Below, one piece after another: positions 23,241-35,000 of a stretch of DNA of 64,000 bases. The notes below the pieces were generated by a model. That model saw nothing but the letters and a program-made list of their open reading frames with translations. It searched no databases and was not told the DNA's origin. A program made the position numbers and the translations under genes. The stretch's first letter is position 1. Each line of letters starts with the position of its first letter. The DNA lies in NCBI RefSeq assembly GCF_958295425.1, contig NC_081136.1:3063811-3127810 (forward strand), in the 5' to 3' direction. The DNA is from Solea solea (Eukaryota > Chordata > Actinopteri > Pleuronectiformes > Soleidae).

Positions 23241-25260
23241 TTATTTGGTGGTAACAAAGATAGTTAGAGGAAATGTAGTGGAGGAAAAGTAAAAGTTGCT
23301 AGAAATATAAATAAAGCTAAGTACAGATTGATTACTCAATGATTACGAAAAATTCCTCGGCGCTAGTGTTTTCAAGCCGTCAGAGGTCACTGCACACTTT
23401 ATATCGGTGTGAAAATGCAGCAAAACTGTCACAGAACTTGACAGACTGAATATATCTGACCTTTACACTGCCCCCTGGTGCTTTTCAAGAGTATGGAATC
23501 AGTAGGAGGAGACTGGCTTTTCATTCCATCAACTTTTCGGATAAAATTTGCCTTCGTCCTACTCTCGAGAGAGCGCTAACACATCATAAGAAAAGTATGT
23601 AAAATGAACATGGACATTTAAGGTAATTAGTGTTGGATTCTGCACCTGATATGAAGTGATCACTACACAAGCAGAATCTGTTTTCGATGGATTTCCCTTG
23701 CTCCATCTTCAATGCTTGTTTTGAGCACCTTCTATGGCAGGAATCCAACTCTGCCATATCTTAAGATCTTAAGTGATATAGTAAATATCTTTCCCGTTGG
23801 TTGGAGCTGTCACCCACCTTCACTTTTAATGAAAACAGCTGAAAGGGAGACACATTTAAGTTATTTAGCTGACATATGGCTGGTACAGTATGTATGTATA
23901 TGGATTAAAGAATGCTGTTCCCTGCCAACATGGGGTTTCCTTGGTTCTGAGTATTGCATGGTACTCAACACATGGCTGGACCACGGATGGTGAAGTGGCC
24001 TGATTTTGGGTTCCCTTTCTCTCTCCACTGACTCCGACTCTGGACTCAGTCCGAACTCTGATCCTGGGAGAGTTCCTGTCAGGGCAACGTGCAGCCTGAA
24101 GACCCGGGCCAGGGAAGGAGGTGACTTTTCCGGGTGTAAAATTCAATTATGTGGCCAGCGAGCGTGTCTGAGCGTGTCTGTTGTCAGCAAACAGGCACAC
24201 GGCTGCGCGTTCCCAGCGTGCGACAAGGGGGTTCAGAAACACAGAAAGGCCTCCATTATCCCGAGTGAGAACGGCCCATGTGGCTGGCTGCGCGGCCCCC
24301 GCACTCATTCACTCACTCACCCTTTTCACAAGTGAAAGCCTCAAAGTTTCATTTTCTTTTCTCCCCCCCCTCCTCATCCCCCCTCCTTCTCTTGCTCTCT
24401 TCTTTCAGCAGGAGAAAAAAAAGAAGAGTTGCCACAAAGCTGCTGGAAGGCTGGAGTAGATTCTTCAGCTCCCCCCCCCCCGGACAGCGCACATGCGGAC
24501 AACATTCACAGGATGTCCGTCAACTCGTCCATTAATCAACAAACGTCTCATGAAAGCACAATTAAGGAACTTCACAACCTCTGTAATCCATTATCATCTC
24601 TATAAGCGCCGCGCTTCCTCGTCCAACTGCACTTTTTCTCGACAACTGCATACGTGGACAAACTTGTTGATTCCCTTTCACAAAACCTTCAGAACAACAA
24701 CTATATCTGAAATAACTCGAAATGGACTACAGTAATTGGCCTCCTATCGTTGTTTATTCCATGAAAACTCTTTGGGTAGAATATCGTAAAAACAATTTCG
24801 GCCCCAAGCTATCGTCAGGGTGTCATACAGATTTTAAAGAAGAGACCATCTTAGAGGTTTGAGAGGAACGCACAAATATTGCGTTGGATTGCATACACAG
24901 ACACAGAATTTACCCCAATAGAGCGTGACAGTAGATTCAAACATAAATGGGTAAATTCACCTCATACTGTACAACATCATCTGACAATGGCCTGGACGGC
25001 TTTCAACGACTATAACCACAAGCTCTGTGGTCTTTGGAGAGAATTCGCCTGGACAAACATTGTAAGATTCTTTGCAACACCCAAAAAAAAAAGGAGGAAG
25101 GAAATCGGATCAATAATTGGCCCAAATATTGCTATTGCTATGAACGTAAAGTGTTGGTTTGCCTGCCCACGAGCGCAATAACCTACAAAAACAGAGCTCA
25201 CATGTCGAAAATTCTGGCCAATATGTACAACATACTGACATGACTGAGACAGTATAGAGA
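23241..25260. other. Intergenic DNA, no gene recognised
   Basis: Frames of about 90-110 codons between 23712 and 24535 are not related to any protein I know. CT-rich and C-run sequence lies at 24359-24400 and 24470-24482. Confidence 0.5.
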
Positions 25261-25269
25261 TTTTTATCT

Positions 25270-25840
25270 GGGTTCCGACACCATTGTTGACTTCAAATTC
25301 AAGGACTTTCCAGTACCAAATGTGCTGACACAGCTTTAGATGGGAGGAGAACTTGTAAGAGCCGCTTCGTTCATGGCGTTCACATTTATTGATTTGCAGC
25401 ACCTTTTTTGGGATCTTGGTCAAAATCTGCTTTTTAAATTTTCGTTTGTGACACAGAGATCTTGAAATTTTCTTTTCCCAGGCGTCATTTCTCTCTTGCT
25501 TAACTTTACTCGCTCATTGTTCTGCACGGAATCTCACGTTAACGGTTGGCGAGAGAGACAGACAGTGAACAGTGTCCACAAAACCGTTAGTAATTACGAC
25601 TCGACGTTTGTCCTGCGTAGGCTTGGAACACATGGAACAGTAGGTGGCGCCGTAACAAACAAGGAGACATTTACCTAAATATCAACTTAACTTCTTTCTT
25701 GGACAAAATTCAAGCACTTTCAATGACCTGTGTCTATTCAGGGTGGTTTTCGAAAAATGTCAAGTGCCTTGAATTATTTATTTTTTAATTTACAAAGGGT
25801 TTGGATTTCAAGGTTTTCAAGGACTGGTGGGGACCCTGTT
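25270..25840 (+). mobile_element. Dispersed element family C, copy 2 (fullest copy)
   Basis: Begins near GGGTTCCGACACC with TTCAAGGACTTTCCAGTACC and ends with TTTCAAGGACTGG...GGGACCCTG, so its termini are imperfect inverted repeats of the CAGGGT.CC type. The interior is collinear with 11335-11810, including GTAATTACGACTCGACGTTT and GTCCTGCGTAGGC. No transposase frame remains. Confidence 0.7.
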
Positions 25841-26219
25841 TTATTGTACTAGGCACAGATTCAAGGCATCCAATGACAAAAAGCAGGAGCAAAACATAAC
25901 CAATCCTCCTTGTTTCACAGTTGGCTGACGATGGTAAAATACTCCAGTTTAGAGTTGATACTCTCCTCCTTAACTTTTATAAGTTAACTTGAATAACTTT
26001 TAAGGAAAGAATGAAACAACTGTTTCGAAATGATATGCCACAAGGGCACCAACAAATTTGTCCATGTCTGTAAGAGGGAGGAGGAGGAGGAGAAAAAAAA
26101 GAAGAAGAAAAGTTGCATAATCAGAACAAAAGCAGAAATCAAAACGAGCAGAACAGCTGCGGCCCGCGAAAAAGTAAAAGAGCTCATTCCTTACAGTCTG
26201 AGTCGCTCAGACAAGTGAG

Positions 26220-26400
26220 AGTGTCTCGCATCTGGGTGATCATTAGTGTGAGAATGGAGCTTCAGTGTGTGAATGAAGAGTGAAGTCGTGTGGAGGAAGC
26301 CATTGTGGCCACGCACACTGCACCACTTCTTGGTGATAAATGAGCGATTGTCTCATTGTGGCCATTAATGACAGTAAATGACGCGGCGGGGGGGGGTTTG
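26220..26400. promoter_or_regulatory. Candidate conserved noncoding block
   Basis: Even-composition sequence with GGTGATCATTAGTG, GAAGCCATTGTGGCC and CTCATTGTGGCCATTAATGA, that is, repeated SOX-like (CATTGTGG) and homeodomain-like (CATTAATG) words. No coding signal explains it. Confidence 0.25.
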
Positions 26401-26714
26401 GGACTCTCCGAGCCACTGTACAATGTGACGATGACACTGAGGTTTGACGAGGCTTCACTTTCCACATGGATTCACTGTCTCTAATGGCAGAAATATGCAC
26501 GTACAGTACATCCCTGAAACATACACAGTACATTTTGTAGCACTGAAGGAACAAAAACTACATGATTGCACGAATTTGTGTGAATTCAACATTTTTATTT
26601 AGTGTATTTAACATTTTGTGTGTAAATTTAACATTATTCCAAAGTGTATTTGGTCTCAATTTGAGTTAAATTAACACTTGAAGTGTTTAAGTAACACTGC
26701 AAATGTTTAGTAGT

Positions 26715-26905
26715 ATAACAGGGGTCTCAAACTCAAGGAGTGTCTTGGCTGGTCAGGAGGGGTCACTCAAGAGGAAAAAAAAAATCCAACTATTTGTGCA
26801 GTGGTTGCAGGCGAATTAAGTCGATTATATCCCAATGTTCCACAAACCTATAAATAACAAAAACTTGATATCATGTGGAGAGCCACGAGTTTGAACAAAA
26901 ATACT
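26715..26905 (+). repeat. Degenerate ACAGGGGTCTCAAACTC repeat
   Basis: Starts with ACAGGGGTCTCAAACTCAAG, a well known teleost repeat start, and ends near CCACGAGTTTGAACAAA, a rough inverse of it. The body is decayed. Confidence 0.5.
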
Positions 26906-26949
26906 GTAAAAGTCCTTTGATCACATTTTATAAAGTTCTAGCAAGTGGC

Positions 26950-28165
26950 GGAAACCCAAACAGCAGATGAGATGTTGGGTTTGGTCTCTAAATAAATAGA
27001 TAAATAAATAAATAAATAAATGAAAAATTGTGTGTGTGAAAAAAAAGAAAGAAAAAAAGGTGAATGTTAGAATCTTTGCTCTGGTGGATGAAGGTCAATG
27101 AGTTTACCTGAAAACACAGCTGGGTCAAGTGTTGCTGTGTGTCGCTCGCTCCACATTACCAAACCTGCACTGCCCTCATGTGGTCACCTGTGGATCCGTT
27201 CCTCCACCTCCTCTCACTTTTTTTTTTATATCATCCACCCAGATGAATTCAATCTGAATGACACTCCACACAACAACTCGCTGTTCATTTCTTTTTATGT
27301 GTCACCATGTCATTCCCAGTAAACGTGGATCGTCGCGGAGGAAATGCAGCGTAATGTCATGAGGTTAGTTTTTCTTGAAAAAGGGGTCTTCCAGCTGAGT
27401 TGAGATTTTGTAACCATGTTTTCATCATCCTCAACTTAAACTGTTGAAATGTAAATTGCATCAACGCTGAAACCTTGCTCATTCAAAAAATAACATTAAT
27501 TCATTGTTCCATTCATAGTTATTGTCAATTTAAAGTGTCTGATTAACCTACCTGTCATGTTTTTTTTGTTTGGAAAACTTCTGAAGCAGTGATTTCTTAC
27601 TGTGAAATGGTCAATGGTCTGTATTTATATAGCTGCCAGCACGACATATAGACGAGCGGAGCTGATCGTCCCATGGGTCAGACTTCCTGCTTTCATTCTT
27701 TCATCATATGTGAATAAAATGGTTTCCTTTGGAAAGTGTATCAAAAAAAAAAAGAAGCACATTCATGTGATGTTTCCATCCACTGACGACGGTGAAGGTT
27801 ACCGTATTCATTTTAGTCTCCATGGTGTGGTTAAACTCATACTAAACCGAATAACTGTATTGTTATCAGTGTTATATGTTTTTATTTAAATGTTTGAATT
27901 ACTTATTTAAAGTTTTTTTATTTTAATTTAAGTGTGATTATTATTATTGTGATTAACAGTTTAGATGTTTTTTTAAACTACATTTAATGTTTATTTTGCC
28001 CAGTTTTATACATTTTTTTACTCGATTTAACTTTTATTTTGCAGTTTTTAGAAATTTTTTCACTTGATTAAATATTATTTTGCACAGTTTTTAGACATTT
28101 TGTCACTCGATTTAATTTCAATTTTGCACAATTCCGATGTTTTTTTGCAGTGTTATCTTAAGGTT
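26950..28165. other. Intergenic DNA upstream of pah, no gene recognised
   Basis: Contains an (AAAT)n-like tract at 26990-27025. From 27900 it is AT-rich with repeated TTTTGCACAGTTTTTAGACA-like phrases (28018-28140), a weak tandem array of about 50-base units. Confidence 0.5.
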
Positions 28166-28169
28166 TTGG

Positions 28170-28520
28170 ATTATGATTAATTTTCATATATAATAATAAA
28201 TCAATTTAATTTGTTATTGTCCCATCCGATATCAAAAAATTGAGTATCTACCAATACAGTCATTTTAGACCATTTATCAACTTAGGATGGTCAGTTTCGG
28301 TATTGGTCCATTTAAGCACTACGAAGCTGTGAACAACACATTTATGCTGAGCCATTTAAAAGACATAATTCTCCAACTGTGTAACAAATATTGTTCTCCC
28401 AAAAAAACAGCCGTAACATGACATGATTTTCGGATTCTACATTTTTATCTGTCCGATATCCGATCAAGTGATTTTGACCGATCTGAGCAATACCGATACC
28501 CGGTAGAGGTAATTAGGAAT
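28170..28520 (+). repeat. CCGATATCCGATC-type dispersed repeat
   Basis: Carries CCATCCGATATC, GTCAGTTTCGGTATTGGTCC, GTCCGATATCCGATCAAGTG and CAATACCGATACCCGG. A known teleost repeat built on GATACCGATA-like words. Confidence 0.65.
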
Positions 28521-28609
28521 TTCCCATCACCCCCCAACAAAAAAGGGGACTTAAGAACCCAGCTGTGGACAATAAAAACCAGATCCGCTTAGAAAACATC
28601 CCATGACAG

Positions 28610-28782
28610 ACCCGTGTGGGGGGGGGGGGGGGCGTGGTGTCACGTGGTCTAGACAGTCAAACCGGAGAGGATTAAAAACAGAGAGCAGCTTTAACAGCAG
28701 CAGCAGTTGGAGGGACGAACGGAGAGAGCATACACACACACACACACACACAGAGACAGTGATTCACCTGTGGAGCTTCAGC
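28610..28782 (+). promoter_or_regulatory. pah 5' flank and presumed 5' UTR
   Basis: Contains a run of 15 G (28618-28632) and a (CA)n tract (28731-28752) ending 30 bases before the pah ATG. There is no obvious TATA box at a fitting distance. The transcription start cannot be fixed from sequence, and an additional upstream untranslated exon cannot be excluded. Confidence 0.5.
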
Positions 28783-28976
28783 ATGGACGCTACCTACAAG
28801 AGAGTCAACGGGGACTGTGGTCCTCAGCCGGAGGAGGGCAAAGAGGAGCAGGGCACCAGGGTAAAAAAATCTATCCAAGATTATAATCATTTTTGACATT
28901 GTTCTTTTGTCCTCATGTTGTCATTGTGTCATTGTGTGTGTGAACTGCAGCACCAGTGACATAAAACTGGAACATT

Positions 28977-29011
<35 letters not shown>

Positions 29012-32000
29012 GGAGCAACAGAAAGGTGTTTCAGGTGTTTGTACCAAAGTGGATTTAAAAGCTGTCCTTTTTGCTTGCTTTTTGATTAAGAGGAAAAATA
29101 CTTAAATCTTAACTTAAACTTAAAATATCTTACCTTTGCTTTTCTGTTTTGGACGGTTTTATTCATAAACACTTCACAAGTAGATATTTAATGAAAAGTT
29201 AGTTAATCATTGCCCAGTGTGCTAACTTATCATTATGTTTTAACTAAATTAACTCATTTAAAATAAAGTTTTAACTTGTTCAGTTGTGATATTAAGCCCC
29301 AAGAACATCACGTATGTGCTTAAGTTTCTTGAAGTTACAACATTTAAAGCATTTTAAGAGGTCCAGGTTATTTTAAATATCTGCTTCTCTGTGAAGCATT
29401 AACCAAAACTGATCTCGTCAGAACCAGTAGTCCTCATGGAGATCAAAACCTGGTCCTAATGAGGCAGAACCTCATTTGTGAGGAGGTGGTTAAGTTTAGA
29501 AGAAAACCCTCCCGGCAGAAGACTAGATTTCACGGTTGTCGTCTTCTCGCAGCTGTGATTTATACACATGAACTTACCTGGCATGACGGCGTGATCCACA
29601 AACACAAACGTGAACATACCTCACCATTGACATTGTTTGGTCTCCTTAAGTAATTGTACCAGTATTTGTTCTTCTATCTTGACCAGGACTCCCTGGAAGA
29701 AGAGATCTTGTATCTCAATGGGATCTTCCTGGCTAAATAACTGGCATAAATAAATACAATAAAATCATGATACATCATGGAATAGAGCAGAATCATTGAC
29801 GTAGTAATCCAAAATGGAAGCCAGTCGTGGGATGGTGAAGCACAAACCGACAAACTAGCCAGAGTGTGCACTTTGCATATGAATAACTTCTGGTACTGGT
29901 GAAGGCCACCGAAGTTCTTGGATGTCACTAATTCCTCAATCTCCCAAAGGCAGCTTAAACTAACTTACTTAAAAGTTCTTTACATGTAAAGAAAAAGATG
30001 ATTTTTTTTTTTTTTTACCTTGAACGTGTCTTTGTCCACAGAGGAGACGAGGCTCCATGTACCTGGAGGAGGAGACCAACAAGTCGGAGGTGATCTCCTG
30101 TATGTTCTCCCTGAAAGAGGAGGTTGGAGCTTTAGCCAGAGCACTAAGGCTATTTGAGGTAAAAAAAACTTACAAACTTCTCTTCCTGGACTTTGAAAAG
30201 CAAAACGTTCCAAGTGGTTCCTCTCAAAGTTTACAATCAACGGGAGGTACACAGGAATTTTAATGAAGTTGAGTCGACATGGGGTAAAATTTACCCCATG
30301 TCGACTTAAGGGCAGTTAAAGAAGAAACAAACTGTAATTTTAACAGCATGTTGAGAGCTCAAAGGACCATTATTAAAAATACGTTGGTGGTGGAATTTTT
30401 TTGAAAACTAGTAAAATAAAAAATAATCCAACAAGAAAAAACATAAATAATGAATAAAAATAAGAAACCATGGTGAGGAGATGACCACATACCCAATTTA
30501 TTTATGTTTATTAGTTTATTTGAGCAGGCTTTTAACTTCGTACATAAACACTGGACCAGGGACCTTGGTTTTTCAAGGACTTTCCAGGACCAATTTCCCT
30601 CCAATTCAAGGACCAAATGTGCCGATACAGTTTTTTTTTTTTGGGAATGATGGTAATGGATTTACTGCCCGTCTGTGTTGATGACACTTGTGTTTTAAGT
30701 GGAAACTTAAGAAGTTTCCCCACACGTCTTCCTTTTCTTACGGAACAAATGTAATAATAATTCGCTTAACGTCAAGCACCAGTGTTCCAGTGTGTGACAC
30801 AACCGAGCGAATCGACTTTTCTCGGTGGGCGCTAACTTCAGTCACGTTACTGATTATCACCAAACAAAATAAGCTGCGTGACCTAGAGATTCTATTTTAG
30901 ATTGTTTTCCCAACTCACATTATTCTGTTACGACATCTGGCCTCACTAACGTCACGGTCACGCCTCCTGTTCGGGATTATATATCTGCTGGTGTTGTTTT
31001 CATGCTGATTGTTGGCCACCAAAAAAAAGAAGGAAACTAAACAAACAGGAGCTTATCTGCGATGTTTGAGGATCAATGCACCGCCTTCAGTCAGTGTGGT
31101 CATCACTCCCTGGGGAAGGACAGAAAGAAAAAAAGGTTAAATGCAAATATTTTCTTTGCCCACGATGAATATTTTTTGTTGTAGCTCAAACGAGACATTT
31201 TAGCAAACGAGGCAACATGTAAAAAAAAGTTTTTTCTGACCAAAAAGCAACAGATTAATCAAGAAAATAACCAAGAGTGACATGGGAGTTGGGATCTGAG
31301 TGTTTTTAAACCCAATTGGGCTAGCTTTTGTTTTGAATGTCAACTGTTTAACAAACGTACAAAGATTCCATTTCTGTAATTGATTAAAAACCTTAATAAT
31401 CAATCAAAGTTCTTACAGTTGAAGGGAGACAAGAGCTCAACGCACATTCTCTTTGACAGTTATTGCATTTCTTTGATTTGTGGGGGGGTATCAGTTCAGT
31501 ATTGAGCATATAATGACTTTAAGCACGATGTTTCCTTTTCATTTAGATGGTAGTTAACCCAAGCACTTATTTATATTTATGCTGTGAAGAATACCAAACA
31601 ACATTAACAATTCTTGAATCTATGCAGCGTTAAAGTGTCTTATGAAGTTAAACTACTGCAATTTAAAGATATTAATTGGTAGACAACCAGCGATCAAAAA
31701 ACAGATCAATCAAACTGCCAATGCTGTCGTTTTTGAATGTCTACGTTTCCCACAAGGCACCACCTTTCAAACCTCACGCCATCACTGCTTGCAATGCTGC
31801 TTTTTTTTCAATTTGGACTTTTAAAAAAAATGTTTTGATTTATTTCCAAACTTGATACACGAGGGACAACGTGTTACTGACAGTTGCACAGACTGCCCCT
31901 TTAAAATGCTATGCTAACCCAATTTGATCACAAAAATGAGGCTGCAGAAATGAATTTCCTCTGTGAAGTCGCAGGGGTGGAAGTGTTGGCAGGCGGAGCG

Positions 32001-35000
32001 AGATCGATAAAACAAAACAAGCCAGAAGAACATCAGCAAACATGCAAGTCTTTCCTGAACCTATGAGCTCCCACTTTACCAATCCTCCCCCTGCTCCTCC
32101 CCCTCTCTCTTCATCCTCCCCCCACTCCCCCTCCTCCTCCAACACACACTCACATTTCCAGATTTCAAACATCAACCCATCGAAAAACGCCGGTCAAAAC
32201 TCCTCTGTCACATGTTCATCACTCTATTTATATACTTATTTATATAAGTGGCAAATACATTTGTGAAATACCACATGATACACCTAATTAACCCACTAAA
32301 TTAATAATCAATATAAAATAGCTTTAAACCTTTAAACCTAAAGATTCAAGATTCTTTATTGTTATTATGCAAGCATAACAAAATTTCCTCCTAAGACTCT
32401 CAGCACACATTGAAATGTCATAAATAAAACAAGTCTTTCAATGACAGGAGTTTGTGCTTATTTCCACTTTCTTTATAATAATTTCCCTTAACTAAAATAA
32501 AAGTAAATATATATAAATATTTAACTCTTAAACCCCTTAATACACAAGTTAAAAAATACCCAGATAACTAACTGAAACTGAAATGTGTGTTTACAAAATA
32601 AACTAAAATCATAGTGAAAATGTGCTTTATTGAATTGAATTGAATTGAATTACTTTCCTACATAAGGCTTTTGGGTTCATATGAAATGTTGTTGTTTTTT
32701 CTCGGCAGGCAACTTTGATTACCTTGCACCTGGAAAACACTTATACTAATAACTAATAAAAACTAAACTAAAATAAGCATTTAATAAAAAACAAAACTAT
32801 TATAACACACACACATACACACACGCACACTCAGAACACTGCATCGACTTCCATTCATTTGCCTCTTAACTAACTTAAGTTACTAACCAGTTCCTCCAGC
32901 AATGCAGAAATGAGCGTGTGCCTCTTTAATACCAGGTCTCCATGAGGACTATGAGGACACAAAAACACACGGCTCAGGCAGAATGACCTGTACATGTTGC
33001 TGGGGTCGAGGTTTAAGGTCGAAATATGTTAAGCTAAATCAGGCCATGAGCACGTGTGTGGTGGAACGACACTCACTCCTCACCGAGTCATTCAGGGGAA
33101 AAATAAAGGATTATTGTGAATAAACACTGAGTCCCAGATCACGGGCTTGTTCCCTGACAGAAAGAAGAATAAACTTTCCTTTTTCTTCCCCAATTAATCG
33201 CGAGATATGGTTATCACCATATTTTTTCACACAGCTCAGAATGCTAACATGAAAACAAAAAAACACAGACTTAAAAACACGATAACGTGTCGGGCTAGCT
33301 CACCCGGTCTGAGCTACGACTGCATGTACTTCACTGATCGCACCCCCAGGCTAATGGTGCGTTCCATTAGCCTGGAATCCCCCCCCCCCAACTCGGATTT
33401 CCAAGATGGCTGCCACTCGTACAAACGATGTTACTTTTACCGTTAATATTACTTTCACAACACACAGTACAAAATACTGCGCAGAGTGTTGTTATTGTCA
33501 GCGCTAACAATGGCTAACAGTAGCGAGCCCGAGATATGTTTGCATCCATGCTTCGTGGAAAGTCTTGTTTGAAAATATTGACACAAATTTAATTCCATAA
33601 ACTTCCAGTTACGCCTTTGACTTCTGATGTAAATGGAACGCACGAACATATACGAAGACAACAGTGACAAAAACATGGAGAAATTTGCAGAATGACGAGG
33701 ATACCGATTTTATGAATAATTTAATATTTTCATAAATTGGATAAATTGTTTGGCGATTTAATGAAAAAGAGCAGAAAAGACGAATTAATCATCAACATAT
33801 TCATAAAATTATTTAAAGTCGATTACTGCAGCTCCAGTTACTGGTTATCCTTTAAAACTGGCATGAATTTAAAAAGGGAAATCATGGATTAAATGGGTTT
33901 TAATTGAATAAACATGGGGTTTTATTCCATAAATTTGGATAATAATTTGTGTAGAGTAACTGCAAGAACACAGGGGTTAATCTGCCAAAAGTAGATCAAA
34001 CGAGGTTGCATCATGAATAGTGAGTCATGTTTACCTTTAAATTCAAACTTGGACTTTGGGTCAGTGTCAGTCCTGAGAATTGGCGACCATATGGTTTTGT
34101 TGTTTTTTTTTTAAAACCTGTTATAAGTTGAATGGGATCCAGATGCTGGTGAAGCGTAGAGAGGGAACTCCTCTTACTGAGCCTATGGGTGACAAGAGAA
34201 CAATATCCTCCCTCTCCCGCCCCCCAAACACCATGTAAATAAAAACACATTTTGGCAATAATTACCATTTGACGATCACGTTCCGCTGAAAAAATGTCCA
34301 AGAGAGCGAGAGAGTGGAAACTTCCCAGCCTGAGGGTCTTTTTTTTCAGGCTGCAAGAACAAGAACAAGATTAATGAACGTGTGATTTATTTCCCAGTTT
34401 CTTTCTTTCTTTACGCTAAAGCGTTGCGATCTGTGGTGAATGCTTTTACTGTGCATATCCTGAGTTTTGCCTGCAGTGTGAGTGAACAAAAGGACAGAGG
34501 TCAAGGCAGCTCTGACCTGAAGGCCTCTGTTGACTCACTCATACATGGAAGCCCTTCGTTTAGTGGCCGCACACTACCCTCTAGTGGTGAAACAGGGGCA
34601 GTGGGGAAGTCCTGTTGGTTTATCATTCATTCACACTGAAAATGTTACCTTCCTACCTGAAAAATCTGAAAAGCTGAATTTTTATTCATAAAGAAACAAG
34701 ACAAAAACAGTGCTGGTTACATTTTACAAAATTGTGATATTATGGTAATAATTTAATAATAGGTAGGTAATGTGCCAATATTAATAGACGTTGACTCAAA
34801 TTGGTTCTTGTATGGCAAATTTTTAGAAATCAGATCAGCCAATGATCGATATTTGTTCCCAATTTTTTTTTTTTTCACTTCATCTGATGAAATATAACTT
34901 TTTAATGATAACAAATAACTTCAATAACCAGCTATTGGACAACACTAATGTCCTGTCTCTCCAAACTACATTTTATGTCTGCATTGCAGTGCAACTATAT

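Noticed and set aside
25010..25423. 137-codon minus-strand ORF
   Set aside because: Runs partly into dispersed element family C; no protein resemblance.
1..28600. Search for ascl1, igf1 or pmch, neighbours of PAH/NUP37 in vertebrates
   Set aside because: No bHLH, insulin-family or MCH peptide coding sequence was found on either strand.
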